From: JBKPHS01 sp046729975
GTDB lineage: Bacteria; Actinomycetota; Thermoleophilia; Solirubrobacterales; Thermoleophilaceae
DNA: 21,746 nucleotides
Direction: 5' to 3'
NCBI GenBank assembly: GCA_046729975.1
Contig: JBKPHS010000178.1
Coordinates: forward strand, 1 to 21,746
The translations under genes and the position numbers were made by a program. This document shows, piece by piece, positions 1 through 7,378 of the stretch. The notes under the pieces were generated by a model. It did not search any database. It was not told the origin of the DNA and was given only the letters and a program-made list of their open reading frames with translations. The stretch's first letter is position 1; every line of letters starts with the position of its first letter.

Positions 1-633
1 GTCCACCTCCGTGCGGTAGCGCGCGTAGGCGGCGAGCAGGCCGTCGAGGTCCTTGCGCGGCTCGGCGTCGCCGATGTAGAGGAAGTGTGCGGGCTTCGCG
101 GCCCGTGTCGTGGGCGGGAGCTCCTGTCCCGGGCCATGGGGCGCGACGACGACCCGCTCGCGGTCCGCGCCGAGCAGCGCGACGGCCTCCTCCGCGGTCG
201 CGCGGGACACGCACACCACCGCCGCCGCCCGCCGCATCGCCGCGCGATGGCGCCGGCGGGCGAGGCGCCGCCAGAGCGGGTCGAAGCGGTCCGGCAGCAG
301 CTCGAACGCCGCGTCGTGAACCGTCGCCACCTGCGGGGTCGCGATCAGCGGTGAGTGAGCCGGCAGCGGATGGTGAACCACGTCGGCACTCGAGTGGCGC
401 GCGGCGAGCGGCAGCGACACGTGGAGCCAGGCGAGGTCGAGCGCCGCGTTCGCCGCGCTCCGGAGCGGGTTCCAGCGCGTGCCCGCGCGTCCCGGGCGCA
501 GGCGGCGCCGGCGGGGAGCCGTGAGCACGTCCACCTCCGCGCGCCGCCGCAGCGCGGCGATGAGGCGGTCGAGGTAGACCGACGTGCCGGACGGCCCGCG
601 ATCGGCGAAGCTCGTATCGATCAGGACGCGCAA
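1..633 (-). CDS. GT4 family glycosyltransferase, C-terminus cut by window edge
   Basis: The 211 codons present cover the N-terminal acceptor-side Rossmann domain and the start of the donor domain of a GT-B retaining glycosyltransferase (GT4). The sequence opens with the beta strand RVLIDTSF and a glycine/serine loop (GPSGTS, residues 13-18). VATVHDAAF (102-110) is the usual VHD region. FLYIGDAEPRKDL (184-196) is the strand and 'PRK' turn that opens the nucleotide-sugar-binding domain. The E-x7-E motif lies beyond the window. The only start that keeps the first beta strand is TTG at 633, which overlaps the 3' end of the epimerase gene by 13 bases, so the two are probably translationally coupled. 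No Shine-Dalgarno sequence is obvious. Donor and acceptor sugars cannot be read from this fragment. The family call is firm; the start is fairly firm. Confidence 0.85.
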   Translation of the reverse strand, partial: MRVLIDTSFADRGPSGTSVYLDRLIAALRRRAEVDVLTAPRRRRLRPGRAGTRWNPLRSAANAALDLAWLHVSLPLAARHSSADVVHHPLPAHSPLIATPQVATVHDAAFELLPDRFDPLWRRLARRRHRAAMRRAAAVVCVSRATAEEAVALLGADRERVVVAPHGPGQELPPTTRAAKPAHFLYIGDAEPRKDLDGLLAAYARYRTEVD

Positions 634-1553
634 GCTGACGCCGTGGCGTGCGTGACCTGGCGGCCGATCCCCTCGGCGATCCTTATCCGCGGCTCGTAGC
701 CGAGCTCTCGGCGCGCGCGCGTCAGGTCGGCGAGGGTCGAGCTGTGCTCGCCCGGGTGGGCGGGCGCCAGGACCGTCGGCGCGCGCCTACCGAGCGCGCG
801 GACCGCGAGCTCGAGCGCTCGGGAGAGCGGGACGCGCTCCCCGCCGGAGACGTTGTACACGCCGCCCGGCCGGCCCCGCTCGAGGGCCAGTACCGTCGCT
901 TCCGCGGCGTCGCCGACGTAGGTGAAGTCGCGGGCCTGCGCGCGGCCGAAGAGCGGCATCGGCTCACCCGAGTACGCCGCGCGCACGAAGCGCGCGAATG
1001 CCATGTCCGGCCGCTGTCGCGGCCCGTAGACGGTGAAGTAGCGCAGGGTCACGAGCTCGAGGCCGAGTCCGGCCGCCAGCCGCGCGGCGACCCGCTCGGC
1101 GCGCAGCTTCGAACGCCCGTAGCTTGAGCGCGGCGCGAGCGCGCCGTCCTCATGCAGGGCGTTCGGCGAGGCCGCGTAGACCGACGACGAGGACGCGAGC
1201 AGCACGCGCGCGACGCCGGCCTCGGCGGCGGCGCGCAGCACCGCCTCCGTCGTCGCGACGTTGCCGCGCTCGAACAGCGACTCGGCGCCGGAGCGAACGC
1301 CGGGCCGGCCGGCAAGGTGACAGACGGCCCCCGCTCCCGAGATGGCGTCCACCAGTCCCGGCGCCAGCAGGTTGCGCTCGGCGAGCCGGAAGCCCGGCGC
1401 CCGCAGGAGGCGCGCGATGTTCGCCTCCTTGGTCTCTCGGCCGTAGAAGCGCGTGAACGCGTCGACGCCCGTGACCTCGTGCCCGGCGCTGAGCAACCGC
1501 TCGCAGAGATGGGAGCCGATGAACCCGGCGGCGCCTGTGACCGCGACCCGCAT
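621..1553 (-). CDS. NAD-dependent epimerase/dehydratase (extended SDR, UDP-glucose 4-epimerase-like)
   Basis: A 310-residue extended short-chain dehydrogenase/reductase, the usual length for the GalE/WbpP-type family. The NAD-binding GxxGxxG is at residues 7-13 (GAAGFIGS), with an acidic D31 at the end of beta 2. The serine-rich SSSSVY (121-126) supplies the catalytic Ser/Thr, and the YxxxK pair is Y145/K149 (SSYGRSK). The RYFTVYGPRQRPD segment (171-183) is characteristic of nucleotide-sugar epimerases. The family acts on nucleotide-activated sugars in the cytosol, so a role in precursor supply for the neighbouring glycosyltransferases is expected. 4-epimerase versus 4,6-dehydratase cannot be settled by eye, though the lack of a TDE-type dehydratase motif favours epimerase. 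It lies 11 bases after the methyltransferase stop, in the same minus-strand operon. Confidence 0.87.
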   Translation of the reverse strand: MRVAVTGAAGFIGSHLCERLLSAGHEVTGVDAFTRFYGRETKEANIARLLRAPGFRLAERNLLAPGLVDAISGAGAVCHLAGRPGVRSGAESLFERGNVATTEAVLRAAAEAGVARVLLASSSSVYAASPNALHEDGALAPRSSYGRSKLRAERVAARLAAGLGLELVTLRYFTVYGPRQRPDMAFARFVRAAYSGEPMPLFGRAQARDFTYVGDAAEATVLALERGRPGGVYNVSGGERVPLSRALELAVRALGRRAPTVLAPAHPGEHSSTLADLTRARRELGYEPRIRIAEGIGRQVTHATASACAS

Positions 1554-1564
1554 GGACGCGGGTT

Positions 1565-2143
1565 CTAGCGCATGGCCACGGCCAGCAGCGTGCCCCGCTC
1601 GCGGCGCAGCGACCGCACTTCGAAGCCGAGCTCGTCGAGCACGCGCGCGAGCGAGCGCCGGGTGAAGAAGCGCAGGTGCGGCGAGAGCGGATCGAAGCGC
1701 CGCTCGAACCCGCGCACGAAGACGTCGATCCCGGTCAGCCGCCCGTGCGCCGGCGTCGTGATAGCAAGCCGGCCACGCGGCTCGAGCACGCGCCGGAGCT
1801 CGCTCAGCAGGAGCTGCGCGTCGCGCACGTGCTCGATGGTCTCGGCGCATAGGGCGAGGTCGAAGCTCGAGTCCGCGAACGGAAGCGGCGCCCCGTCCTC
1901 GAGCTCTACGAGCGTGGCGCTCGGCAGCCGCGCCCGGGCGCGCTCGAGCGCCACGCTCGAGACGTCCGCGCCGGTCACGTGCTGCGCGTGCAGCTCGGCC
2001 GTGAGGCGGCCGTCGCCGCAGCCGACGTCGAGCGCGCGCTCGGCCGTGCCGAGGCTGCGCACGAAGCGAGCCAGGTGATCGGCTGGCGGTCCGGGCTCTT
2101 GCGGGACCAGCCTCCACAGGTCGTCGTCGTATCGGCTCGGCAC
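1565..2143 (-). CDS. Class I SAM-dependent methyltransferase (Methyltransf_11-like)
   Basis: A 192-residue protein with the class I methyltransferase fold. Motif I is LDVGCGDG (38-45), the acidic residue ending beta 2 is D60 (GADVS), and the 'PF.DSSFDLALCAETIEHV' region (88-106) carries motif II and post-II. The helix LSELRRVLEPRGRLAITTP (113-131) is typical of Methyltransf_11 enzymes. A C-terminal section rich in F/R (FFTRRSLARVLDELGFEV) is common in sugar or glycan methyltransferases of polysaccharide loci. It is probably the first gene of a minus-strand operon with the epimerase and GT4. The start is GTG at 2143, with an AGGA about 13 bases upstream. Only 19 bases separate it from the divergent gene at 2163. 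The substrate is unknown; glycan O-methylation is an inference from context. Confidence 0.85.
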   Translation of the reverse strand: MPSRYDDDLWRLVPQEPGPPADHLARFVRSLGTAERALDVGCGDGRLTAELHAQHVTGADVSSVALERARARLPSATLVELEDGAPLPFADSSFDLALCAETIEHVRDAQLLLSELRRVLEPRGRLAITTPAHGRLTGIDVFVRGFERRFDPLSPHLRFFTRRSLARVLDELGFEVRSLRRERGTLLAVAMR

Positions 2144-2162
2144 GGCGTGGAATGATTCCTAA
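2144..2162. promoter_or_regulatory. 19-bp divergent intergenic region with overlapping -10-like hexamers
   Basis: The central heptamer AATGATT (2151-2157) reads AATGAT on the plus strand, six bases before the GTG at 2163. It reads AATCAT on the minus strand, eight bases before the GTG at 2143. Both are one base from TANNNT. The geometry matches leaderless divergent transcription, as at 10152-10171, but the match to consensus is weaker. Confidence 0.35.
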
Positions 2163-3164
2163 GTGAGGGTCGCCTTCGACGCCCGCGTGCTGGAGCAGCC
2201 ACGGCTCGCCGAGCGCGGCATCGGCCGCTATGCGAGCTGCCTGCTGACCGCGCTGGAGCAGCAGCACGCCGGCGATGTGGCCGTCATGCGCCGGCTGGCC
2301 CGACCCCCGGCCCCCGCTCGCGTCGCGGAGGCGCTCGAGCACCTGATGCTGGCCCGCGACGTGCGCCGCACCGGCGCCGACGTGCTCCACTCCCCGGCGA
2401 TCGACCTTGCGAGCCTGCGTCCCGGCGCTCGCCTGGTCGTCACCGTTCACGACCTCGCGCCGCTGTGGCGCCCCGAGCTCTACCTGCGAACCGGCACGAA
2501 GCACCGGCTCCGCTACGCGGCCGTGCGCCGAGCGTCCCGCGTGATCGTGCCCTCGCACGCGGTGGCTCGCGATGCCGAGCGGTTGCTCGGCGTGCATCCG
2601 AAGGTCGTGCCCGAGGCGGCCGCACCCGTGTTCGCGCCGGTCGAGCACCCGCGGGACGCGCTCGCGGGGCTCGATCTGCCAGAACGCTTCCTCCTCTGGG
2701 TCGGCGGCCTCGACCCGCCCGACCCGCGCAAGGGCGTGGAGGCCCTCGCCGCGGCCGTGCGCCGGCGCGACGGCCTGCCGCTCGTGCTTGCGGGCAGGCC
2801 GGACGAGGAGGCCGGGGGGCTCGCGGCGCCCGGACGCGTCCTGCTGGCCGGCCGCCTCCCCGACGCCGAGCTCGCGGCGCTCTACTCGGCGGCCGACGCG
2901 TTCGTGTTCCCGTCGGAGGACGAGGGCTACGGGCTGCCGCCCGTCGAGGCGCTCGCCTGCGGCACGCCCGTCGCGGCCTACTCGGCCGGCTCGCTGCCGG
3001 AGACCCTCGACGGGGCACGCGGCGCGACCCTGGTCGAGCCGGGCGACCTCGACGGGCTGCTCGCGGCGGCGGAGACGCTCGCGGGCACACGGGCCGAACC
3101 ACTGGGGCGCACCTGGCGCGAGGTCGCGAGCGAGACCTGGGCCGTCTACGCGTCCGTGATGTAA
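2163..3164 (+). CDS. GT4 family glycosyltransferase
   Basis: A 333-residue GT-B enzyme of the mannosyl/rhamnosyltransferase type. The N-terminal domain carries RGIGRYASCLL (18-28), the glycine-rich acceptor loop, and LVVTVHDLAPLW (91-102). The C-terminal domain begins at FLLWVGGLDPPDPRKG (176-191). It holds the catalytic E-x7-E motif E254-GYGLPPV-E262, followed by ALACGTPVAAYSAGSLPE, the donor-sugar and diphosphate-binding region. It is cytosolic or membrane-associated. The start is GTG at 2163, giving the expected first strand RVAFDARV; no Shine-Dalgarno is visible, so the transcript may be leaderless. It is divergent from the methyltransferase and ends 4 bases before the convergent stop of the membrane protein at 3169. 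Donor and acceptor are not predictable; the family is clear. Confidence 0.9.
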   Translation: MRVAFDARVLEQPRLAERGIGRYASCLLTALEQQHAGDVAVMRRLARPPAPARVAEALEHLMLARDVRRTGADVLHSPAIDLASLRPGARLVVTVHDLAPLWRPELYLRTGTKHRLRYAAVRRASRVIVPSHAVARDAERLLGVHPKVVPEAAAPVFAPVEHPRDALAGLDLPERFLLWVGGLDPPDPRKGVEALAAAVRRRDGLPLVLAGRPDEEAGGLAAPGRVLLAGRLPDAELAALYSAADAFVFPSEDEGYGLPPVEALACGTPVAAYSAGSLPETLDGARGATLVEPGDLDGLLAAAETLAGTRAEPLGRTWREVASETWAVYASVM

Positions 3165-3168
3165 GCGA

Positions 3169-4167
3169 CTAGGGGCTGGCGCCGGCCTCGGCGTGCGCGA
3201 GCCTGGCGCGCAGGACGGCGAAGGCACGGCGCGGGGAGAGCGTGCCGAGCTCGTGGAAGAGCACTCCGAGCGAGACCGCCAGCGCGCTGACCATCAGGAC
3301 GAAGCCCACTCCGAAGGTGAAGGCCGTGATGCTCGCGATGTCGACCGCCTCGCCGGTGATCTCGACGAAGCCGTAGGAGAGCATCGCGAGGCGCAGACCC
3401 GCGCTCGCGGGGGCGAGGGGAATGATCCGGCCGCCGCCCTGGGCGGCCATGACCAGCACCGCGGTGCCGAACGTGAGCGGCAGGCCGAACGCGGCGATGA
3501 AGCAGGCGAGCGAGCCGAGCCGGATGACCCTGCCGAGCGCCTGCCACGTGACCACGCCGCCGACGTAGTCGCGTGGCCGCCGGAAGATCGCCAGCCCCTG
3601 CTTGATGCGTTCGACGAGCGTGCGCGCGTTGCGGCGCAGCCGGCGGACGACGAGCCAGCCGCCGGCGGCGAGCGCCGCGGCAACCGTCGACGAGATGAAC
3701 GGATGGTCGATGAAGAGCGATACGTCGACCGACGGCAGCTCGCCGGGCGAGGTCGGCACGGGGAGGAAGCCGTTGGCGAGCGCCCACACCACGAGCCCGA
3801 CGCCGAACGCCGTCTCGAACAGCGTCTCGGGCACGAAGGTCGCGATCAGCGTCGAGTAGCGCGAGCCCTCGATCCGCCGGTGCAGCAGACCAACCTTCAC
3901 GAGGTCGCCGCCGCGCGCCGGAATCACCCCGTTGAGGCCGGAGCCCGCCAAGTACGCGCCGATCACCTGGCGGCGGCGCAGGCCCGTGGCGCTCGGGTAG
4001 GCGGCCCGCAGGATGTTGAACCACCCCAGCGTCCGGACTCCCTGCGAGAGGAAGTGGAGCGCCACGGCGGCAAGCACCCAGCCCAGGCTGACGTCTGCGA
4101 CGTCGTCGATCACGAGCTGCGCCGCGTGCCGCGCCGTGTCCAGGACCGATTCGAGTCTTTCGATCAT
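3169..4167 (-). CDS. Integral membrane protein, AglD/YbhN (UPF0104, LPG_synthase_TM) family
   Basis: A 332-residue polytopic protein with hydrophobic segments near residues 28-50, 112-132, 157-175, 216-243 and 283-307, plus shorter ones. The conserved region SGLNGVIPARGGDLVKVGLL (76-95) corresponds to the 'N-x-x-P-x-R-G/A-G-E/D' signature of the lysylphosphatidylglycerol-synthase transmembrane superfamily (YbhN, AglD and relatives). Members occur in polysaccharide and lipid-carrier loci and have been linked to lipid flipping or polyprenyl-phosphate sugar metabolism. No catalytic C-terminal LPG synthase domain is present, so lysyl transfer is unlikely. The ATG at 4167 is preceded on the minus strand by TACTCT (4184-4179), a possible -10 box at the edge of the heptad repeat array. 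The exact function is unknown; a role in moving lipid-linked intermediates is inference. Confidence 0.8.
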   Translation of the reverse strand: MIERLESVLDTARHAAQLVIDDVADVSLGWVLAAVALHFLSQGVRTLGWFNILRAAYPSATGLRRRQVIGAYLAGSGLNGVIPARGGDLVKVGLLHRRIEGSRYSTLIATFVPETLFETAFGVGLVVWALANGFLPVPTSPGELPSVDVSLFIDHPFISSTVAAALAAGGWLVVRRLRRNARTLVERIKQGLAIFRRPRDYVGGVVTWQALGRVIRLGSLACFIAAFGLPLTFGTAVLVMAAQGGGRIIPLAPASAGLRLAMLSYGFVEITGEAVDIASITAFTFGVGFVLMVSALAVSLGVLFHELGTLSPRRAFAVLRARLAHAEAGASP

Positions 4168-4181
4168 CGCCCGAAATGAGA

Positions 4182-4267
4182 GTAGTCAGTAGCCAGTAGT
4201 CAGTAGCCAGGACCGAGTCACGATGCCGAGCCCACACCCTGATTACCGACTACCGATTACTGATTAC
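4182..4267. repeat. Inverted arrays of 7-bp repeats (GTARYCR units)
   Basis: The left arm (4182-4210) is four tandem heptamers plus one base: GTAGTCA, GTAGCCA, GTAGTCA, GTAGCCA, G. The right arm (4239-4267), read on the minus strand, is GTAATCA, GTAATCG, GTAGTCG, GTAATCA, G. The arms match at 22 of 29 positions and all seven differences are transitions, so many become G-U pairs in one of the two possible transcripts. The spacer is 28 bases. The array is AT-richer than its surroundings. It fills the gap between the divergent membrane-protein and hydrolase genes. Confidence 0.85.
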
Positions 4268-4270
4268 GGT
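4265..4270 (+). promoter_or_regulatory. Putative -10 box TACGGT for leaderless hydrolase transcript
   Basis: TACGGT ends six bases before the GTG at 4277, the spacing expected if transcription starts at the start codon. It overlaps the last bases of the right repeat arm. It supports 4277 rather than ATG 4223 as the start. Confidence 0.4.
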
Positions 4271-4276
4271 TCTCCG

Positions 4277-5062
4277 GTGCATTTGAACCATCACCGTGTC
4301 GGGAGTGGCGAGCCGCTCCTCCTCATGCATGGAATCGGCAGCCAGTGGCAGGTCTGGAGCCCGGTGCTCGAACGGCTCGCCACCGAGCGCGACGCCATCG
4401 CGGTCGACCTGCCCGGATTCGGCGACTCTCCGCCGCCTCCTTACGACCCGCCGCCCGGCGCGCCGCAGCTGGCCGCCCTCGTGGCGGACTTCCTCGACGA
4501 GCTCGGTCTCGAAACGTCGCACGTCGCGGGACACTCTCTCGGCGGCTGGGTGGCGCTCGAGCTGGCTCGGCTCGGCCGGGCGCGCACCGTCACGGCGCTG
4601 GCCCCCGCCGGCCTGTGCCGCCGCGCCGGCGCGCGGTTCGTGGACGTCTCGCTGCGGCTGAACCGCGTAGGCGCGCGGCTGCTCGGCCCGGGGATGCCGG
4701 CGCTGATGGCTCGACCGCGTGCCCGCGCTCTCCTGACGGGACAGATGGTGGCGAGGCCGGATCGCCTGCCGGCCGGCGCCGCACTCGACGCGTCGCGCGC
4801 GATGGCGGCTGCTCCCGCTTTCGACGCCGTGCGAGATGCCATGCGCGCCGGCCGCTTCCGTCATGGAGACGACATACGCGTGCCCGTGACCGTCGCCTTT
4901 CCGGACCGCGACCGCCTGCTCACGCCGCGGTTGGCGCAGTGGCGGGAGGAGCTTCCGCCCCAGACCCGCTTCGTGACACTGCGCGGCTGCGGCCACGCGC
5001 CTACCTGGGACGACCCTGAGCAGTCGGCGCGCGTGGTGCTGGAGGGGAGCAGTGCGCGATGA
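4277..5062 (+). CDS. Alpha/beta-fold hydrolase
   Basis: A 261-residue alpha/beta hydrolase. The oxyanion strand is LLLMHGIGSQW (14-24) and DLPGFGDS (44-51) is the usual loop. The nucleophile elbow is GHSLGG with S87, the likely acid is D210 or D212 (FPDRDRLLTP), and the base is H240 (CGHAPTWDDP). The full triad argues for an active esterase, lipase or related enzyme; the substrate is unknown. I chose GTG 4277 because the fold begins there and TACGGT lies six bases upstream. The in-frame ATG at 4223 would add 18 residues read from the right half of the heptad repeats (…DYRLPITDY…), which look like translated repeat DNA rather than protein. The stop overlaps the next ATG as ATGA (5059-5062), indicating coupling with the GT2. 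In a glycan locus it could release an acyl or lipid group, but this is speculation. Confidence 0.85.
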   Translation: MHLNHHRVGSGEPLLLMHGIGSQWQVWSPVLERLATERDAIAVDLPGFGDSPPPPYDPPPGAPQLAALVADFLDELGLETSHVAGHSLGGWVALELARLGRARTVTALAPAGLCRRAGARFVDVSLRLNRVGARLLGPGMPALMARPRARALLTGQMVARPDRLPAGAALDASRAMAAAPAFDAVRDAMRAGRFRHGDDIRVPVTVAFPDRDRLLTPRLAQWREELPPQTRFVTLRGCGHAPTWDDPEQSARVVLEGSSAR

Positions 5063-5937
5063 CCAGGCCGCCGGTGGACGTGGTGGTGCCATTCAGGGGC
5101 ACGCCGGCGGAGCTGGACGCGCTCCGAACGCGCCTGGCACGGCTCGAGCTGCGAGACGGTGACTCGCTCCTGGTGGTGGACAACACGCCCGGGCGCGAGC
5201 CACTCGCAGCCGAGGGAGCGGTGCCGGTCTTGCACGCCGGCGAGGTCTCCACGCCGGGGTTCGCGCGCAACCGCGGGGCCGAGCGCGGCGGCGCGGAGTG
5301 GCTCGTGTTCGTGGACGCGGACGTGGAGCCCTCGCCCGACCTGCTCGAGCGCTACTTCGACCCGCCGCCGGCCGAGCGGACGGCGCTCCTGGCCGGTGGG
5401 ATCGTGGACGAGGCGGTGCCCCCGGCCGCCCCGGCGGCCGCGCGCTACGCCCACATCCGCGGTCTGATGGGGCAGGACAACAGCTTTCAGTTCGGGGCAT
5501 GGGCCTTCCCGCAGACCGCCAACGCCGCCTGCCGCCGCGCGGCGTTCGAGGCCGTGGGCGGCTTCCGCGAGGACATCCGCGCCGCCGAGGACGCCGACCT
5601 GACCTACCGCCTCAGAGCCGCCGGCTGGGGGGTCGAGCGGCGCGAGGCGGCCGTAGGCGTGCATCTCAGCCGCCAGACAGCTCGCGACCTCGTCCGCCAG
5701 AAGCTGCGCCACGGCGCGGGCGGCGCCTGGCTGCACCGCAACTACCCCGGGTCTATCCCCCCGCGGCGCCGTCCCGGCCTCGTCTGGTGGGGAGCCCGGA
5801 CGGCCGCGAAAGGCCTCGTCGCGGCCGCCCGCGCGCGCGACCGGGACCGTGCCCTGTGGGCCGTCTTCGAACCGCTCGAGCACCTCGCCTACGAATTCGG
5901 GCGCTCCCTCCCCAACGAGGAACGGCGGCGCCCGTGA
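5059..5937 (+). CDS. GT2 family glycosyltransferase, copy A of a duplicated pair
   Basis: A 292-residue GT-A fold inverting glycosyltransferase. The first strand is VDVVVPFRG (6-14) and LLVVDNTP (37-44) follows. GFARNRGAERGGAEWLVFVDADVEPS (67-92) contains the metal- and nucleotide-binding DxD (DAD, 86-88). The acceptor/base region is GGFREDIRAAEDADLTYRL (167-185), followed by H202. The C-terminal third is amphipathic and basic (RPGLVWWGARTAAKGL), which may seat the enzyme at the membrane. It is a close paralogue of the gene at 10172: the first 59 nucleotides are identical, as is a run of about 60 across the EDAD region. It overlaps the upstream hydrolase as ATGA and the downstream GT4 as GTGA. 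The sugar donor is unknown. Confidence 0.9.
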   Translation: MTRPPVDVVVPFRGTPAELDALRTRLARLELRDGDSLLVVDNTPGREPLAAEGAVPVLHAGEVSTPGFARNRGAERGGAEWLVFVDADVEPSPDLLERYFDPPPAERTALLAGGIVDEAVPPAAPAAARYAHIRGLMGQDNSFQFGAWAFPQTANAACRRAAFEAVGGFREDIRAAEDADLTYRLRAAGWGVERREAAVGVHLSRQTARDLVRQKLRHGAGGAWLHRNYPGSIPPRRRPGLVWWGARTAAKGLVAAARARDRDRALWAVFEPLEHLAYEFGRSLPNEERRRP

Positions 5938-7364
5938 GGATCCTCCACGTCGGCTACGGCTTCCGGCCCTGGCGCCACGGCGGGCTGATCGCTTATGCCG
6001 AGGACGCCATGGAGGGCCAGGCCGCGCGCGGGCACGAGGTCGCGTACTTCTTCCGCGGCCGCCATTACTCCGGGCTCCGCGACGACCGGCTGCGCGGCTG
6101 GCGCAGGCGCGGGGTACGCATGCACGAGATCCTGAACTCGTCGCTGGTCTTCGGCGGCGACAGCGGAACGCTCACTCCCGAGGCGGATCTCGACCACCCG
6201 CCGTCGGAAGCCCACTTCGCCGCGGTGCTCGACGCGTTCCGCCCGGACGTCGTGCACCTCCAGGAGGCGCTCGGCCTCCCGACGTCGGTGATCGACCTCG
6301 CCCGCGCCCGCGCGGTGCCCGTGGTGGCCACGCTCCAGGACTACCTGCCTCTCTGCCCCGTCCTGAAGTTGTACGACGTCGACCACCGGATCTGCCTGCG
6401 GCACGACGTCGGGGAGCAGTGCGCCCGCTGCTCGGCCCGGGCGCCGGAGGGGAGGTCGCGGTTCGCGAGGATGACCGTCGGCTACGAGCTGAGGCGGCTG
6501 TTCGGCGGGGGCGCGAAGCTGCCCGGCCGCCGCCGGCGTCCGGATCGCCCGGAGAGCGAGGGCGGAGTGCCGCGCGAACGCGCCCCGTCGGCGAGCCGCT
6601 ACCAGATGCGGCGTGACGTGAACGTGGAGCGGCTGAGCCGCCTCGACGCGGCCGTCGCGCAGTCGCGGCGGGTCGCGGAGATCTACGCGCAGCTCGGCGT
6701 GGACGAGAGCCGGATCCGGGTGCTCCAGCTCACGTTGCGGCATCTCGAGTCGATGACCGTGAGGGCCATTGATCGGCCGCCGGAGCGCGTGCGGTTCGCC
6801 ACCGTGAACGGCGCGTCCTCCGTCCAGAAGGGCGCCGAGGTGCTGATCGGAGCGCTCGCGGAGCTCAACGAGGCCGGGCTGGCGGGCCGCTTCACTCTCG
6901 TCGTGCTCGGCCACGTCCCGGAGGAGAGCCGGAAGCGGTTGGGGCGCTTCGCAAGCGTGGACCTGCGCGGCTGGTACGACCCGAGCCGTGTGGACGACGC
7001 GCTGAGCGGCGTCGACGTGGGCATCGTGCCGTCCGTGTGGGAGGAGGCGTACGGCTACATCGGACCGGAGTTCCTGGCCAAGGGGATACCCGTGATCGGC
7101 AACGCTCGCGGAGGGATCGTCGACTACACCCGCGACGGGGAGACGGGCTGGCTCAACCGCGACGCGAGCGCCGACGGCCTCGCCGCGATCATGGCGGACA
7201 TCATCCGCCGCCCGGGGCAGGTTCCAGAGCGCAGCCGCTGGATCCGCGCGCACCGAGAGGAGATCATCAAGCCGTTCGGGCGCCACCTCGACGAGCTCGA
7301 CTCCCTCTATCGAGAGGCGATCGCCGGCGCCGAGCGGCGGAAGCCGGCGGCCGGCGCGGTATAG
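5934..7364 (+). CDS. GT4 family glycosyltransferase with cysteine cluster
   Basis: A 476-residue GT-B enzyme. The N-terminal strand is RILHVGYGFRPWRHGGLIAYAEDA, where H15-G-G17 is the acceptor loop. VVATLQDYLPLCPVLKLYD (130-148) starts a cysteine cluster (C141, C154, C163, C166) that recurs in a GT4 subgroup near VxTxHDY…CP and may bind metal. Between residues 170 and 225 lies an Arg/Pro-rich insertion (GRRRRPDRPESEGG…). The donor domain has RFATVNGASSVQKGAEVLIGAL and the E-x7-E motif E371-AYGYIGP-E379, then FLAKGIPVIGNARGGIVDY. The start is GTG 5934, overlapping the previous stop as GTGA, which puts the first beta strand at residues 2-6. The reading frame stays open several hundred bases upstream, but that region codes in another frame. 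UDP-galactopyranose mutase follows 14 bases downstream. Confidence 0.88.
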   Translation: MRILHVGYGFRPWRHGGLIAYAEDAMEGQAARGHEVAYFFRGRHYSGLRDDRLRGWRRRGVRMHEILNSSLVFGGDSGTLTPEADLDHPPSEAHFAAVLDAFRPDVVHLQEALGLPTSVIDLARARAVPVVATLQDYLPLCPVLKLYDVDHRICLRHDVGEQCARCSARAPEGRSRFARMTVGYELRRLFGGGAKLPGRRRRPDRPESEGGVPRERAPSASRYQMRRDVNVERLSRLDAAVAQSRRVAEIYAQLGVDESRIRVLQLTLRHLESMTVRAIDRPPERVRFATVNGASSVQKGAEVLIGALAELNEAGLAGRFTLVVLGHVPEESRKRLGRFASVDLRGWYDPSRVDDALSGVDVGIVPSVWEEAYGYIGPEFLAKGIPVIGNARGGIVDYTRDGETGWLNRDASADGLAAIMADIIRRPGQVPERSRWIRAHREEIIKPFGRHLDELDSLYREAIAGAERRKPAAGAV

Positions 7365-7378
7365 ATAGCGCTCAGCGC

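Noticed and set aside
621..3227. A minus-strand open frame of 868 codons spanning the epimerase and far upstream
   Set aside because: Only the last 310 codons (from ATG 1553) encode an epimerase. The rest is low-complexity Arg/Ala/Gly antisense to the methyltransferase and GT4, open because of the high GC content.
3146..4237. Long minus-strand frame overlapping the membrane protein in another frame
   Set aside because: Its product is Arg/Gly-rich with no membrane segments, and its N-terminus is translated heptad repeat. The frame at 3169-4167 gives a coherent polytopic protein.
4182..4267. CRISPR array
   Set aside because: The units are only 7 bp and directly adjacent, with no unique spacers and no cas genes. 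The two arms are inverted relative to each other.
4223..4276. ATG 4223 as the start of the alpha/beta hydrolase
   Set aside because: It adds 18 residues translated mainly from the right half of the heptad repeat array. The hydrolase fold starts after GTG 4277, and a TACGGT box lies six bases before that GTG.
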